In this document: in pieces, positions 22,067 through 32,900 of the stretch | How the letters are laid out: the number at the start of each line of letters is the position of its first letter | Position numbering within the stretch: position 1 is the first letter of the stretch | From: Morchella semilibera | Taxonomy: Eukaryota; Ascomycota; Pezizomycetes; Pezizales; Morchellaceae | Direction: 5' to 3' | DNA: 64,000 nucleotides | Assembly: GCA_009192285.1 (NCBI GenBank) | Contig: CM018603.1 | Location: 5,701,613 to 5,765,612, forward strand | Program-made: the position numbers and the translations under genes | The notes under the pieces: generated by a model | Told to the model about the DNA's origin: nothing | Database searches by the model: none | Seen by the model: only the letters and a program-made list of their open reading frames with translations

Positions 22067-24230
22067 TACCTCCGCCTCTACCGAAAACACCACATGCCAA
22101 AACACATCCTAACCTTACCACGGAGTGTTGAAGCTATTGGAAGCCATACAGAAATGGCTTCCCGGCGCCTCTACACTCGCTTGCATGCCTTGGAAGCTAT
22201 TCAAACCCGAATGACTTCCTGCCAACGACAGGCAGGCGCATTTAGGCACTTTTCCAAGGCCGGGGATAAGAGTTGGATTTTCCAGTACGTAGCCCGATTC
22301 TTGAATGCATGAGAATGGCTAAGCTAATGATCGAGTCTTGATTTAAAGAGTTCTCGTTCACACCCATATGAGTCGCAATTCTGGGGCAAGTGATAATTTA
22401 TCACTGCATCTAATGCACCTCTTTAAGACTCCTCCCCCTGCACCTGGGGGTGCTTCTCCTGTGCATGGAAATATACTCTTTTGAAGTATGTAATCGTGGT
22501 CTTTAGGCTTCTTTACATGCAGATGGAATTTTACTTTATCGGCCATTACACATCCGGGTAGAGTCATACTCTTTTGGCGCGCGGAACCGATTAGGACACC
22601 GAAATGACTCCCTAGCTCTGCACTTGCCCTACTCACACAATGAAAGGCATGATAGAGAGCCACACTCATATGGTTTCCTGCCTCTGAAATCGCTTCAACT
22701 CCATCGAAGCTACACCCCAATGCGTTCCTACCCCTAGCTCGCTCCAACACGATGAAAGCCATTAGAAAGTGACACCTAAATGATCTCTTACCAGTGACGG
22801 ATGGGCGCAGTTAACTCGTTCACACCTATGTGGAGTCTCGATTTGAAGCGAGTGATATCCTATGACTCTGATCAAATATATCGTTTTTAGACCCCTCCAC
22901 CTACCCCTGGAAACAAACTTCTATGGAGTATGAAATCATTGACTTTAGACTGCCTCATATACAAACGAAATCATACTCTATTGACTACCTCACATCTACA
23001 TAGAATCATGCTCGTTTGGGGTGCTTTTTGTCGCATGGAAGCCATTAGGAAGACTGAAATAGCTTTCTGCCCCTACACTGGCTCCTATACCCTGGGAACT
23101 GGCTTCTTTGGAGCATGGGATCATTGTTTTTTTGGCTCTTCGAAATTGTCCGTTTTTTCGCATGGGGAGTAGTACGAGGGCATACTTGCATGGCTTCCTA
23201 TCACTGCACTTGCTTGCTTCCACACTGTGGAAGGCATTATGGAACCACACTGATGTAGCTCGCTGCCAGGGACGGACGCGTGTTGCTAACCCCCGTTCGC
23301 ACACTTCCATATGGAATTGCAACTGTAGAGCGAGCCATAATGGATAGTTCTGGATGCCCTTCGATCGCTTCACATCCACATGAAAACATACTTTTTTGAC
23401 GCGTGCGAACGAGTCTTTTCTGCGCATGGGATTGTGGTATTCAGGCTCTTCGACATCATGTTCTTTGGCACATGGAAGGCATTATGGAGATACCCACATG
23501 GCTTCCTGGTGGGTGTGGGCAGCCGTAGTGAATTTTCACCCCTTCTATACACCATGGCGTGATTATGGGGCGAGTGATAATTCATGATTCTGCATCGAAT
23601 GCATACTTTTTCGACTGTTTCATCTGCGCGCCTCTCCGGTGCATAGAAGCCATGAGGAAACCAAACCCAATTGCTTCCCTGCCTCTACACCCGCTTCCAG
23701 ATCACGGAAGCCATTATGGAGCTACCTATATGGCTCTATGCCAACTACCGGCGGTCACAGTCAACACTCGTTCGCGACCTCATATGGAGAGCCATGTCCC
23801 ACTACGTGGTTGTGCAGAGGGCGGTATCCGATGGTTCTACATCATATGCATGCTTTTTTGCTTGGTTTATATCCACATGAGAGCATCCTTTTTGACCATT
23901 TGACATCTGCATGTAAGAAATCATTTTAGACTGTTCGAAATCATGTTTTTTTCGACTGCTTCGCATCTAAATGAAAACATGTTTTTGTTGCGCATGGAAT
24001 CATGCTTATCAGCCCCCTAGGTATCATGCTTCTTTGACGCATGGGAGTCACCAGGAAGCCAAACCCAAGTGGCTTCCCGCATCTGCGCCTGCTTCCATAC
24101 TCTGGTAGCCATTATGGAGCCACATTACTCCATCTACAGTTGCGATTCCGAAGCTCGAGGTCATCTGTGGTTCCACATCATATTCATGCTCCTTCAATGG
24201 CTTCATCTGCGGCTGGGGTCATGGTTTTTA

Positions 24231-24481
24231 GTAAGGTAGTTGGATCTGGCTGACCATTGGTAAGTGAGCGCACTAGGTTGGTAAGGGCTAAAGAGCAGTG
24301 GAGGTTAGAGCAGTTTTTATGGTTTATGATTTTTGTATGTTCTGTGGTTTTTGTGTGTTGTCTGTTGGTATGTTTTCTACGGTAGAGGAAGATCTTACCC
24401 TGCTTCCGGAATATGGCAGGAAAGGTTTTGTCACAGCTCACGGGCTGCATATATGTGTGGGGTATCAATTAATCAATCAAT
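24231..24481. other. Spacer between array and JmjC gene
   Basis: No gene. It contains GGCTGACCATTGG at 24248, which recurs at the 3' boundary of both JmjC segments (15734, 24482) and may mark a repeated junction. Confidence 0.4.
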
Positions 24482-24731
24482 GGCTGATCGTTGGTGCTTC
24501 GGCGTATAAAAGACATATCTCCTTATTGATTCTTCTTCTAGGATGGTGAAAGTCGGAATGTAACTACTATGAGTAATGATTGCAGTACGCTCCATGGCTA
24601 CGGAATTTATTATAAAATATCTAAGCTGGCATCGCTACTATATTGTGCATTTTAATGCCATTTCTGGTACAGAAGCTTTACCTATTTCTAAAAGCTATGT
24701 TTATCTATTCTTAGAGGTCAGTAAATCCATG

Positions 24732-27185
24732 TTACTTGCCAACTCGTTTTCCCCTTCCACCCCTGCCCCCTCCACCGCGCTTTTCTTTTGCGTTTGACCT
24801 TGTTGTCCTCTTAGGAACTTCATAGTCTGAGTCCTCAGAAATGATCCCCCTTTTATTGCCAACCGGTCCTCCCTCCTCCTCCTCCGAACCTCTACCAGTA
24901 CTTTCTGAACGCTCATCTTCCTCGACTACACCCATATCTTCGCCGTCAGATTCAATATGAATTACTCTTTTTTTTTCCCCCCCTAGCCGGAGCCTTCCCT
25001 CTACCACCTCTTTTTGCCGTTTGAGGCCTACTTCTCTCCTTTGCAACTTGAATCTCATAAGTGTGGCTTTTGATGTGTATAACCATGTCGAATTTTATAT
25101 TCTTGGTCGAGCAGGGGCAAGAACGTGGAAGAACCTTTTTCCCACGTCTGGACAAATTTTCAGTGGCTAGTACAGTTTTCTCTTCAATCTGTACACCCCA
25201 ATCACTATTCCAGGCATGATCCTCCAATATAGCAATCAATTCGATCCATTGTTTTATGGCTACGAAAAGCTCATTGTCCGTTTCCTTCATCAACTTGTGG
25301 TTGAGTAAGTCTAGTATTAAGACCACCGACCCTTCTAGGTCTTTCAGCTCATTACCACCTTTGATCTCGTATTTCAGGCAGCGGAGCAAAGTTTCAATCC
25401 TGTCTGTCGCTGTGCTACTCCAAGTGTAGCCTGCTAGGAGAACGCCGGTGGTGGTAAGGACGCAATGTATCCAACCAGCTGGGATAAATAAAGTAGACTT
25501 TGGAGATGTCTTTACAATCCTCCCGCCAGTCAAAAAAGGTGCAATCATGACAAGCTTAGATCCTAATGATCTCACCCGGCGAGAATCCCCACTACCGTGA
25601 CCGTTTTCTTCCATATTCTTATGTAGAAATGCCTTGTCATAGAACTGCTTCTCATTCTCTGAGGTAGGTGGCCAGAGAAACCAAAACTTCTCTGCTTCAA
25701 TTGGTGAAGCAATATTGTCCTGTCCTCGGTCCACATGCAAATCAACCCAGGAGTGAAGGGGGGTCGCATTGTACCCAACACATCCTATCCGGTGACCTCT
25801 TTCAAGAGAGACAGGTAGGGATATGGGGTATTCACGGCAAAGCTCGCTTGGATACATATCAATCGCGTATTGAACCTCGGCAGGACTATGCTTCTTACCA
25901 TGAAGCTGGTATATTATGGTGTAATAGTCCGCATCTTCCGGTTCCAATACCGTTCCGGGCTACAAGATGTTAGCATGTGTTGATCCCGGAGTGAGAGTAG
26001 TGATATTACCAGCCGTGGTGCCTGAAAGCATGCAAGACCTGCCTCGTCTACATCTGGCTCTCCGTTGTCCCATATATCACTGGAGTCAAACAACAGAGGA
26101 ACATCCATAGTAACGTTTGAGGTTTTATCATGCCGCTCAACACCCCTGAAACTGCACGCCTTGGTTGCTAGCAAACCCCAAATATCGGGTCTCATATCAG
26201 GATAACTTTCCTGGTACGCGATCAACTCTTTCCAAAGCTCGGTGACGGTAGGATCACATCTATAAGGGCAGATATCCTCATGAGCAGTACAACCGGAAAC
26301 ATTCCCAACATACTTACACCCATACATCCTCCACTGACACTCGATTTCGGAGGTCTTCTCTTCTCTCTTGGATCTTTTTTCCATTCGCATCTGTACCCGC
26401 TCCTGGTGCTCCTTCCTCTCCTGTTGGCGCTTTAAAGATTTCCGCTGCCCTCCACCGGTTCTAAATGTATTCTGCTGAGCCTGTAAATTATATCCAATCC
26501 ATGGTGCTTGTTTATTGGAAGTCGGAGTTTTAAGGGGTGTTGCAGGGACCGGTACCCTGTATGAAGTACCTGGAGGTAGCGGAGGAGGTAGCAGCAGCGG
26601 AGGAAAAGCTACTGACGCCCCTGGGGGTGTCTGTGCCTGCCCATGGAAAATCAGAGGTTGAGATGCTTCAGAGGCCGCCGGGGAATATGTCATCGGCATA
26701 TGAGTAGCAGGGCGAGGAGGAACGGGATAGGACATGGTAGCATATCTGCACTGTCGGTCGATAACTCTTTCCTCTCCGGTATCCCCTTGATCGACCGCAA
26801 TGTCTGTTCCCATTGATATAGTGGTGACATTGTATGACGATGCAGGCACCCCCGCCGCTGTAGTACCTGAAACGACCATTTTAGTTGCTGTCTTGTAAGG
26901 TTGGTGGGATCAGTCTGGATTGGCAGTATCCACCACTGATGCTGACGAACCTGTTATAACACCCGTCAAAGGCGATTGAACCGCTCCAGTGGATGGGGGG
27001 GTAGAGGTTTTGGGGCTTGAGATTTTAGTTAATGGAGAATAAATGACCGCCCCAGGTGCGTTTTGGCAGTTTCCATCCCCGCCGGTAGTCTGAAAACCCG
27101 GTAAATCGGAGATGACAATCAGTTCAGGACGCTGATCACTAGGGATTTGGGATATAGGCTTTGGTGGGAGTGCGTGGCGAGCCAT
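24732..27185 (-). CDS. TRAF-type zinc finger plus JmjC-like protein, copy 2
   Basis: Exon 1 encodes a Pro/Ser-rich N-terminus, a basic coiled segment (KRQQERKEHQERV) and a TRAF-type finger, C-x6-C-x11-H-x3-C ('CQWRMYGC...HEDIC'). A 50-nt intron (25960-26009) with a GTAATA donor, GCTAAC branch and TTGTAG acceptor joins it in phase to the JmjC exon (25959 leftward), which keeps HVD and PAGWIH. Two start choices exist: ATG 26879 (good context, AAAATGG) or ATG 27185 in the same frame. Between them lies one TGA (26910-26912), which a possible 63-nt intron (26888-26950, weak GTTCGT donor) would remove in frame. At the 3' end the JmjC frame stops at 24952 while the conserved acidic and RGG tail continues in another frame to 24732. 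The shift falls near a T-run/C-run at 24967-24983. Function is probably chromatin-linked or protein oxygenation, by inference only. Confidence 0.6.
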
Positions 27186-27572
27186 GTTTATGATGATGCT
27201 TGGAGGGGGACGTAGAGGCAAAGACTTTCCCTTAAGTCCATGTTCCCTGGTTGTACCGTACTATACATAAATGTATACGTGGAGCCATGTTCCCGGGTTG
27301 TACCGTACCATACATAAATGTATACATTTTACATGTAGGTGGGAGCGGGAGCAGGCATACAGGGTGGGAGAAGGGTGCCACACTAAATACGATACAAATA
27401 TGTAAAGGTTTACATGTATGTAAGTACACGTTTTTAATCGGGTAGTAGCCACCTTACATCTACATATGTACAGCTCTATATATTTCCCACCTCTCTCCCA
27501 CTTCTCTCTCTTTCCTCCATCTCCTCAACACATACCGTTCCCGCCTCCACCACCACAACTCCATCTTTATAC
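27186..27572. other. Spacer with a 47-bp direct repeat
   Basis: Two copies of a 47-bp unit start at 27239 and 27286 (CATGTTCCC, then GGTTGTACCGTAC). Each contains the palindromic core TATACATAAATGTATA. An AT-rich to CT-rich stretch follows. No gene. Confidence 0.6.
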
Positions 27573-28570
27573 TACATGTATCCTTCAATCATCAACTTTG
27601 AAGTCTTTAATCAATTTCTATCAAGAATCAGGCGTAGCTCTCCCAATAGATATGTCTTTCCATCATCCCCTCTAGGTTAACATCGCTAACTCTGGCTTTC
27701 TTGAGTCTTCTATCATCACTGGCGGCTGGTGGCTTCTCCACAACTCCAGCTCTTGCGGCTCATTGAGCCCTACATGTATCGTTCAATCATCAACCTTGGG
27801 GTTGTCAATCAATTTCCATCAAAGAGATGCCTTTTTATCATCTCCTCTCGGTTAACATCGCTAATTTTGGCAGTCCTTTCTTCAGGTCTCTATCAACGCT
27901 GGCTCGTAGCTTCTCCACAGCTCCAGCTCCTCCGGCTCGTTGTTCACTACATGTATCCTTCAATCATCAACATTGAGGTCTTTAATCAATTTCTATCAAG
28001 AATGAGGCGTAGCCCTCCCAATAGGTATGTCTTTCCATCACCTCCCCTAGGTTGACATCGCTAACTCTGGCTTTCTTCAGTTTTCTATCATCACTGGCGG
28101 CTGGTGGCTTCTCCACAACTCCAGCTCTTCCGGCTCGTTATCCCCTACATGTATCGTTCAATCATCAACCTTGGGGTTGTCAATCAATTTCCATCAAAGG
28201 GATGCCTTTCTATCATCTCCTCTCGGTTAACATCGCTAATTCTGGAAGTCCTTCAGTTTTCTATCAACGCTGGCTCATGGCTTCTCCACAGCTCCAGCTC
28301 CTCCGGCTCGTTGTCCACTACATGTATTCTTCAATCATCAACCTTAAAGTCGTCAATCAATTTCCATCGAGAATGAAGCGTAGCTCTCTCAATAGGAATC
28401 TTTCCATCATCTCGTAGCTCTCCCAATAGCAATGCCATCCCACCACATCGTAGCTCTCTCAATAGGAATGCTTTTCCATCATCCAATCTCGGTTAACATC
28501 GCTAATTCTGGCAGTTTTCTATCAACGCTGGCTCGTGGCTTCTCCACAGCTCCAGCTCCTCCGGCCCGTT
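27573..28570 (+). repeat. Dimeric higher-order tandem repeat
   Basis: The anchor TACATGTAT occurs at 27573, 27771, 27948, 28146 and 28319, giving spacings of 198, 177, 198 and 173 bp. Alternating monomers differ (ATCAACCTTGGGGTTGTC against ATCAACTTTGAAGTC), so the true unit is a dimer of about 373 bp. The array decays after 28380 into short AGCTCTC(T/C)CAATAG repeats. Plus-strand frames repeat 'MASPQLQLL' but end irregularly. Confidence 0.7.
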
Positions 28571-29458
28571 GTTTTGTTGTAGCTCCGGCGTAGCTCTATC
28601 GCCCCTCCTTTTACTCACCAGCTTGGTTCACACCAATAACTCCCTTTCCTCTGTAAGTACCCAACCCCTCTTTTCTTACTCGCTAGCTTGGTTCACACCA
28701 CTAACTCTGGCTTTATATTCTTCTCTCTACTTCTCCCCTGCCGGCCCGTTGTTACCTTGGCGTAACTCTACCACCTCTCCTCACTAGCCAGCTTGGTTCA
28801 CACCAATAACTCTGGCATCACCCTCTGCCGGCTCGTTGTACTACGGTAACCCCGGCGTAGCTCTACCCCCTCCTTTTACTCGCCAGCTTGGTTCACACCA
28901 GTAACTCTGACGTTACGTTATTCTCTCCTCTCTTCTCCCCTCCTCTCCTGCTAGCCCGTTGTTCTGTGGCAACCCCGGCGTAGCTCCACCCCCTCTTACT
29001 CGCCAGCTTGGTTCACACCAGTAACTCTGGCGTAACTCTACCCCCTCTTTTCACTCGCCAGCTTGGTTCACACCAGTAACTCTGGCGTAGCTCTACTCCC
29101 TCTTTTTACTACCCCCTTTTTTTTTACTCGCCAGCTTGGTTCACACCAGTAACCCTGGCGTAACTCTGCCCCCTCTCTTTACTCGTCAGCCTGGTTCACA
29201 TCAGTAACTCTGCCGTTAACCTCTTTCCTCCGTAACCATCCCTTCTTTTTATTAGCCAGCTTGGTTCACACCAGTAACTCTGGCGTAACTCTACACCCCC
29301 TTTTTACTCGCCAGCTTGGTTCACACCAGTAACCCTGGCGTGACTCTACTCCCTCTTTTTACTCGTCAGCTTGGTTCACACCAGTAACTCTGCCGTTGAC
29401 CTCTTCCCTCCGTAACTATCCCTTCTTTTTATTCGCCAGCTTGGTTCACACCAGTAAC
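28571..29458 (+). repeat. ~55-bp minisatellite, left part
   Basis: About a dozen copies of CAGCTTGGTTCACACCAGTA followed by ACTCTGGCGTAACTCTACCCC and a CTTTTTACTCGC spacer, with unit lengths of 53-73 bp. A second unit, CCGGCTCGTTGTTCTGCGGT, is interspersed. The array ends at the retrotransposon's target duplication and resumes at 36912. Confidence 0.75.
29454..29458. repeat. Target-site duplication, left
   Basis: GTAAC directly left of the element, matching GTAAC at 36912-36916. Confidence 0.85.
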
Positions 29459-29849
29459 TGTAAAGGGATATCTCAGAAGTCACTAAGATATGGCTAATGC
29501 TAAGCGATAGTTCTGTAGCTTTTAAACTTGTAATATTGTAGACCGGATTCCGTTCGCTTGAGAGGATGATGCTTCCCCTAAGACGACGGGAATCCTACTA
29601 GCTATTTATACATGAAAGACCCCTTAACCCCGCTAACTCCTCCTATAGCAAATCTCCCGCAATGCCTCCGCTACTGCTCCGACTTCCTACGAGGTGGGGT
29701 AACCAAGGGTCCACTCATGAGATGTGGTAGTGGTTGCCGAGTTATAACCGAACCCCGCTTCTGGGCGTACGTCACTCTTCCATCGCGCCGTCATACCAGG
29801 ACAATACCATTGTACTACCAGTACCGCACTTCCAAGCAATCCTGTAACA
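29459..29849 (-). repeat. 3' LTR
   Basis: 391 bp with plus-strand ends TGTAAAGGG...CCTGTAACA. It is the 3' LTR in the orientation of the element. Confidence 0.9.
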
Positions 29850-29942
29850 CTACTCCCCCTTCCAAGCCGTCGTCCTCGACCGTTAAACCCTTCCATGGAA
29901 AAAACCCTGTGGGAAAAGCCATGATGAGGGAAGGTATCGGGA

Positions 29943-32900
29943 TTATTGCTCTGTCAACCGTCGCTGCCTCTTAGTCTGCCGTGCTCCGGACCCCGGGGCT
30001 ACTGTCACTTGACTCCGAGTGCGAGGACGGTTGCTTATAGCTGGTTTGGCGTTTTCGTCAGCCAGTGCCTCTTGGGGCTCCGGTGTTGCCAGCCGTTTGC
30101 GCGTGTTCTGCTTCCTATTGGGGTCCGCATCTTCCCGATAGGGCCTCAGGAGCATCTCATGGAACACGTTGTGAACCTTCCAGTCCGCTGGTAGGTCTAG
30201 TCGGTACGCTCGATTACCGATCTTGGCTAGTACTTCGAAGGGTCCAGTGAACTTGTCTGACCACTTGTTGTATCCGCCGAGATTCCTTGTGTCTAACAGG
30301 ACCTTCTGCCCTGGTTCGAACTGTTGTGCTGCGGGACCAGGTCGTGACGCCATTTTATCGTACGTCCGCTGTAGGGTTTCCCGAGCTAGTTCATGGGCGG
30401 CGAGGATCTCGTCCAGATGGTTATTCCCTTCGGCGTCCAGTTGCTCAATCTCCACGTCCGTAGGCCAGTCTGAGCGAGGGTGAAACCCATAGTTGCAATA
30501 AAACGGTGACTGCCCGGTAGAGGAGTGTTTGGCGTTATTGTAGGCGTATTCGCAGATAGGAAGTAGGTCTCTCCACTTCTTACCTGTTCCTGCCGTAAAC
30601 GCTCGTAGGTAGGACTCCATATGCTGGTTAGTCCTTTCCGTCTGACCATCTGTCTGCGGATGGAACGAGGTCGAGAGTCTTCTACGAATCCCTAGTCGTT
30701 CTGTAATCGCGGTCCAGAAGGCTGACACGAACTGTGTTCCTCGGTCCGATACTATTGATCGCGGGAGTCCATGAAAGCGCCAGATGTCTTTGACGAAAGC
30801 TTGTGCGGTTTGCTCCGCATTGATTCCTGTCATTGGGATGAAGTGCGCCATTTTACTGACGCGGTCCACTACAACCATGACGTTCCGGAAACTTGACCGC
30901 TCCTTGGGCATTTCTACTACAAAATCCATGGAGATGTCGCACCAAGGGGTCGTGGCTAACTCTAGGGGCTGTGGAAGAGACATATGTCGTCGTCGTTGTT
31001 TGGCTCTTTGGCATACATCGCACGTGCTGACATATTTGGCTACGTCCGTGGTCATTCCTGGCCACCAGTAGTTCCTGTCAATCAATTCCAAGGTTTTATC
31101 TCTGCCTAGATGCCCTGCCGTGGGTCGGTCATGATGGTCTTCTATGACCTGCTTGACTGCATGCCCAGGCACTACCCAGCGTCCTTCGTGAGTCGCTGTA
31201 TTCCGATCGGGATCCCACTCTGTTGCAGCCTCCCGCAAGAGGGTCTGCCGGGTCCACAGGTCCTCAGGATCTTCGTTATCAGGGAGTTCATCCGGAACTA
31301 TCCTACGAGTCCATCGACCCTCTTCTTCATACCAGTTCTGCAGAGCCGCAGGCATTCCCACTCCTGGTATGTGTACCCACTGATCCACTGGACGCACTTC
31401 TGATGAGTGATTGCAGAGGATTTCTTCACGAGGTTCTATTCCCGCTTGTGTCCTTCTTGCAAAATGTCCGGGGAGGAGATTTCTTTCCGCGAAGTGTTCA
31501 GGTGAGAGGAGCATTTTTACTGGCTGCTCCCGAACTACTCCCCCTTCCATGGCGTACTCTGGGCGCCTGGTTAATGCGTCAGGTTTCCCATTCTTGTCGC
31601 CTGGTCGAAAGTGGATCTTGAAGTGAAAAGGTGCTATCTTTTCAGCCCAACGGGCCTGTCTTCTTGACAGCTTCTTGGTTGTTGTGAAGTACTGAAGGTT
31701 TTGGTGATCAGAATAGATCTGGATAGGTATGTCCGTACCTTCCAGCCAATGTCTCCAAGTCAGGAGGGCGGAAACTATTGCGAGCATCTCTTTATCATAG
31801 ATCTCATAGTTGACTTCGGCCTCGTTGAACTTGCGAGAGTGGTAAGCCACCGGATGTAACTTGCCATCTTCGAACACTTGTGACAGGACCGCAGCCTCTG
31901 CCCAGTCGCTGGCATCTGTTTCAAGGACAGCCATGCGATGTTCGTCGTAGTGTCGGAGGATAGGAGCGGTGGTAAATAGCTTCTTGAGCCCCTCAAAAGC
32001 ATCCTGCTGCTCCCGACCCCACTTCCATACAGCATTCTTCTTCAGGAGATCTGTCATGGGCTTGCATACCGCAGAATACCCGTAGATGAACCGCCTTAGG
32101 AAGTTGGCGAATCCCAGGAAGCATTGAAGCTCCTTCACCTTTGTGGGTATTAACCACTCAGTGATAGCCTTCACCTTCTCGGGTGAGACTTGGGTACCGC
32201 TACCTGATAGCTTGAATCCTAGGAATTCTATCTCCGTTTGGAACCAAGCAGTCTTTTTCAGGTTGCCGTATAGGTGGTTCTGCCGTAGCCGCTCCAGCAC
32301 CCTGCGCACAAGAGCTACATGCTCTTCTCTGGACTTGGAATATATCAGGATATCATCCAAGTAAACCACTAGGCCCTGATCTAACAGGTCCTTGAATATG
32401 GTATTAACCATCGCCTGGAACGTTGCTGGGGCATTGGTTAAGCCGAAAGGCATTACTCTATATTCGAAGTGGCCGTATTTGGTCCGGAAAGCTGTCTTCC
32501 ACTCTTCCCCTTCAGCGATCCTTACTAGGTTGTAACCGTTCTTGAGATCGATCTTGGTAAAGAAGAGAGCTCCCTTCGTTGAGTCTGCCAATTCTGTCAT
32601 GAGAGGCAGTGGGTACCGGTTCTTGACTGTGACGGAGTTTAAGCCGCGGTAGTCGACGCATAACCGTAGTGACCCATCCTGTTTAGGGACGAAGAGGATC
32701 GGTGCCGCGGCTGGGCTGGAAGATGGGACAATTTTACCTGCCGCTAACATCTCGTCCAGGTATTCCCTCAACGCTTTCTGTTCCGGGGGTGACAATGCGT
32801 AGATAGGACCCCACGGAGGTTGGCTTCCGTCCAAGAGGGGAATCGTATGATCCCACTCGCTGTGTTCCGGCAGGCGTCCTGCTCCTTCAGGGGAGAACAC

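Larger units (their letters stand above)
17378..24230. repeat. Composite degenerate repeat array, block 3
   Basis: The longest block. It contains module A copies 5-8, many module B and C units (cores near 17650, 17790, 18668, 18815, 19130, 19450, 20120, 20295, 20600, 21418, 22220, 22790, 23270, 23510 and 23745), two CCACCA tracts and a 99-bp MITE. Units drift in order and length, and frames are not conserved. Confidence 0.7.

Noticed and set aside
4105-22131. Thr/Ser-rich ORFs at 4105-4662, 21112-21486 and 21568-22131
   Set aside because: They are direct translations of the CCACCA tracts. Other frames are equally open, and no start context, domain or splice signal supports them.
3995-24230. 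CRISPR-like regular repeats
   Set aside because: Eukaryotic context, degenerate units and no uniform spacers.
27729-28417. ORFs with repeated 'MASPQLQLLRL'
   Set aside because: Translations of the dimeric tandem repeat, with a frame that changes between dimers.
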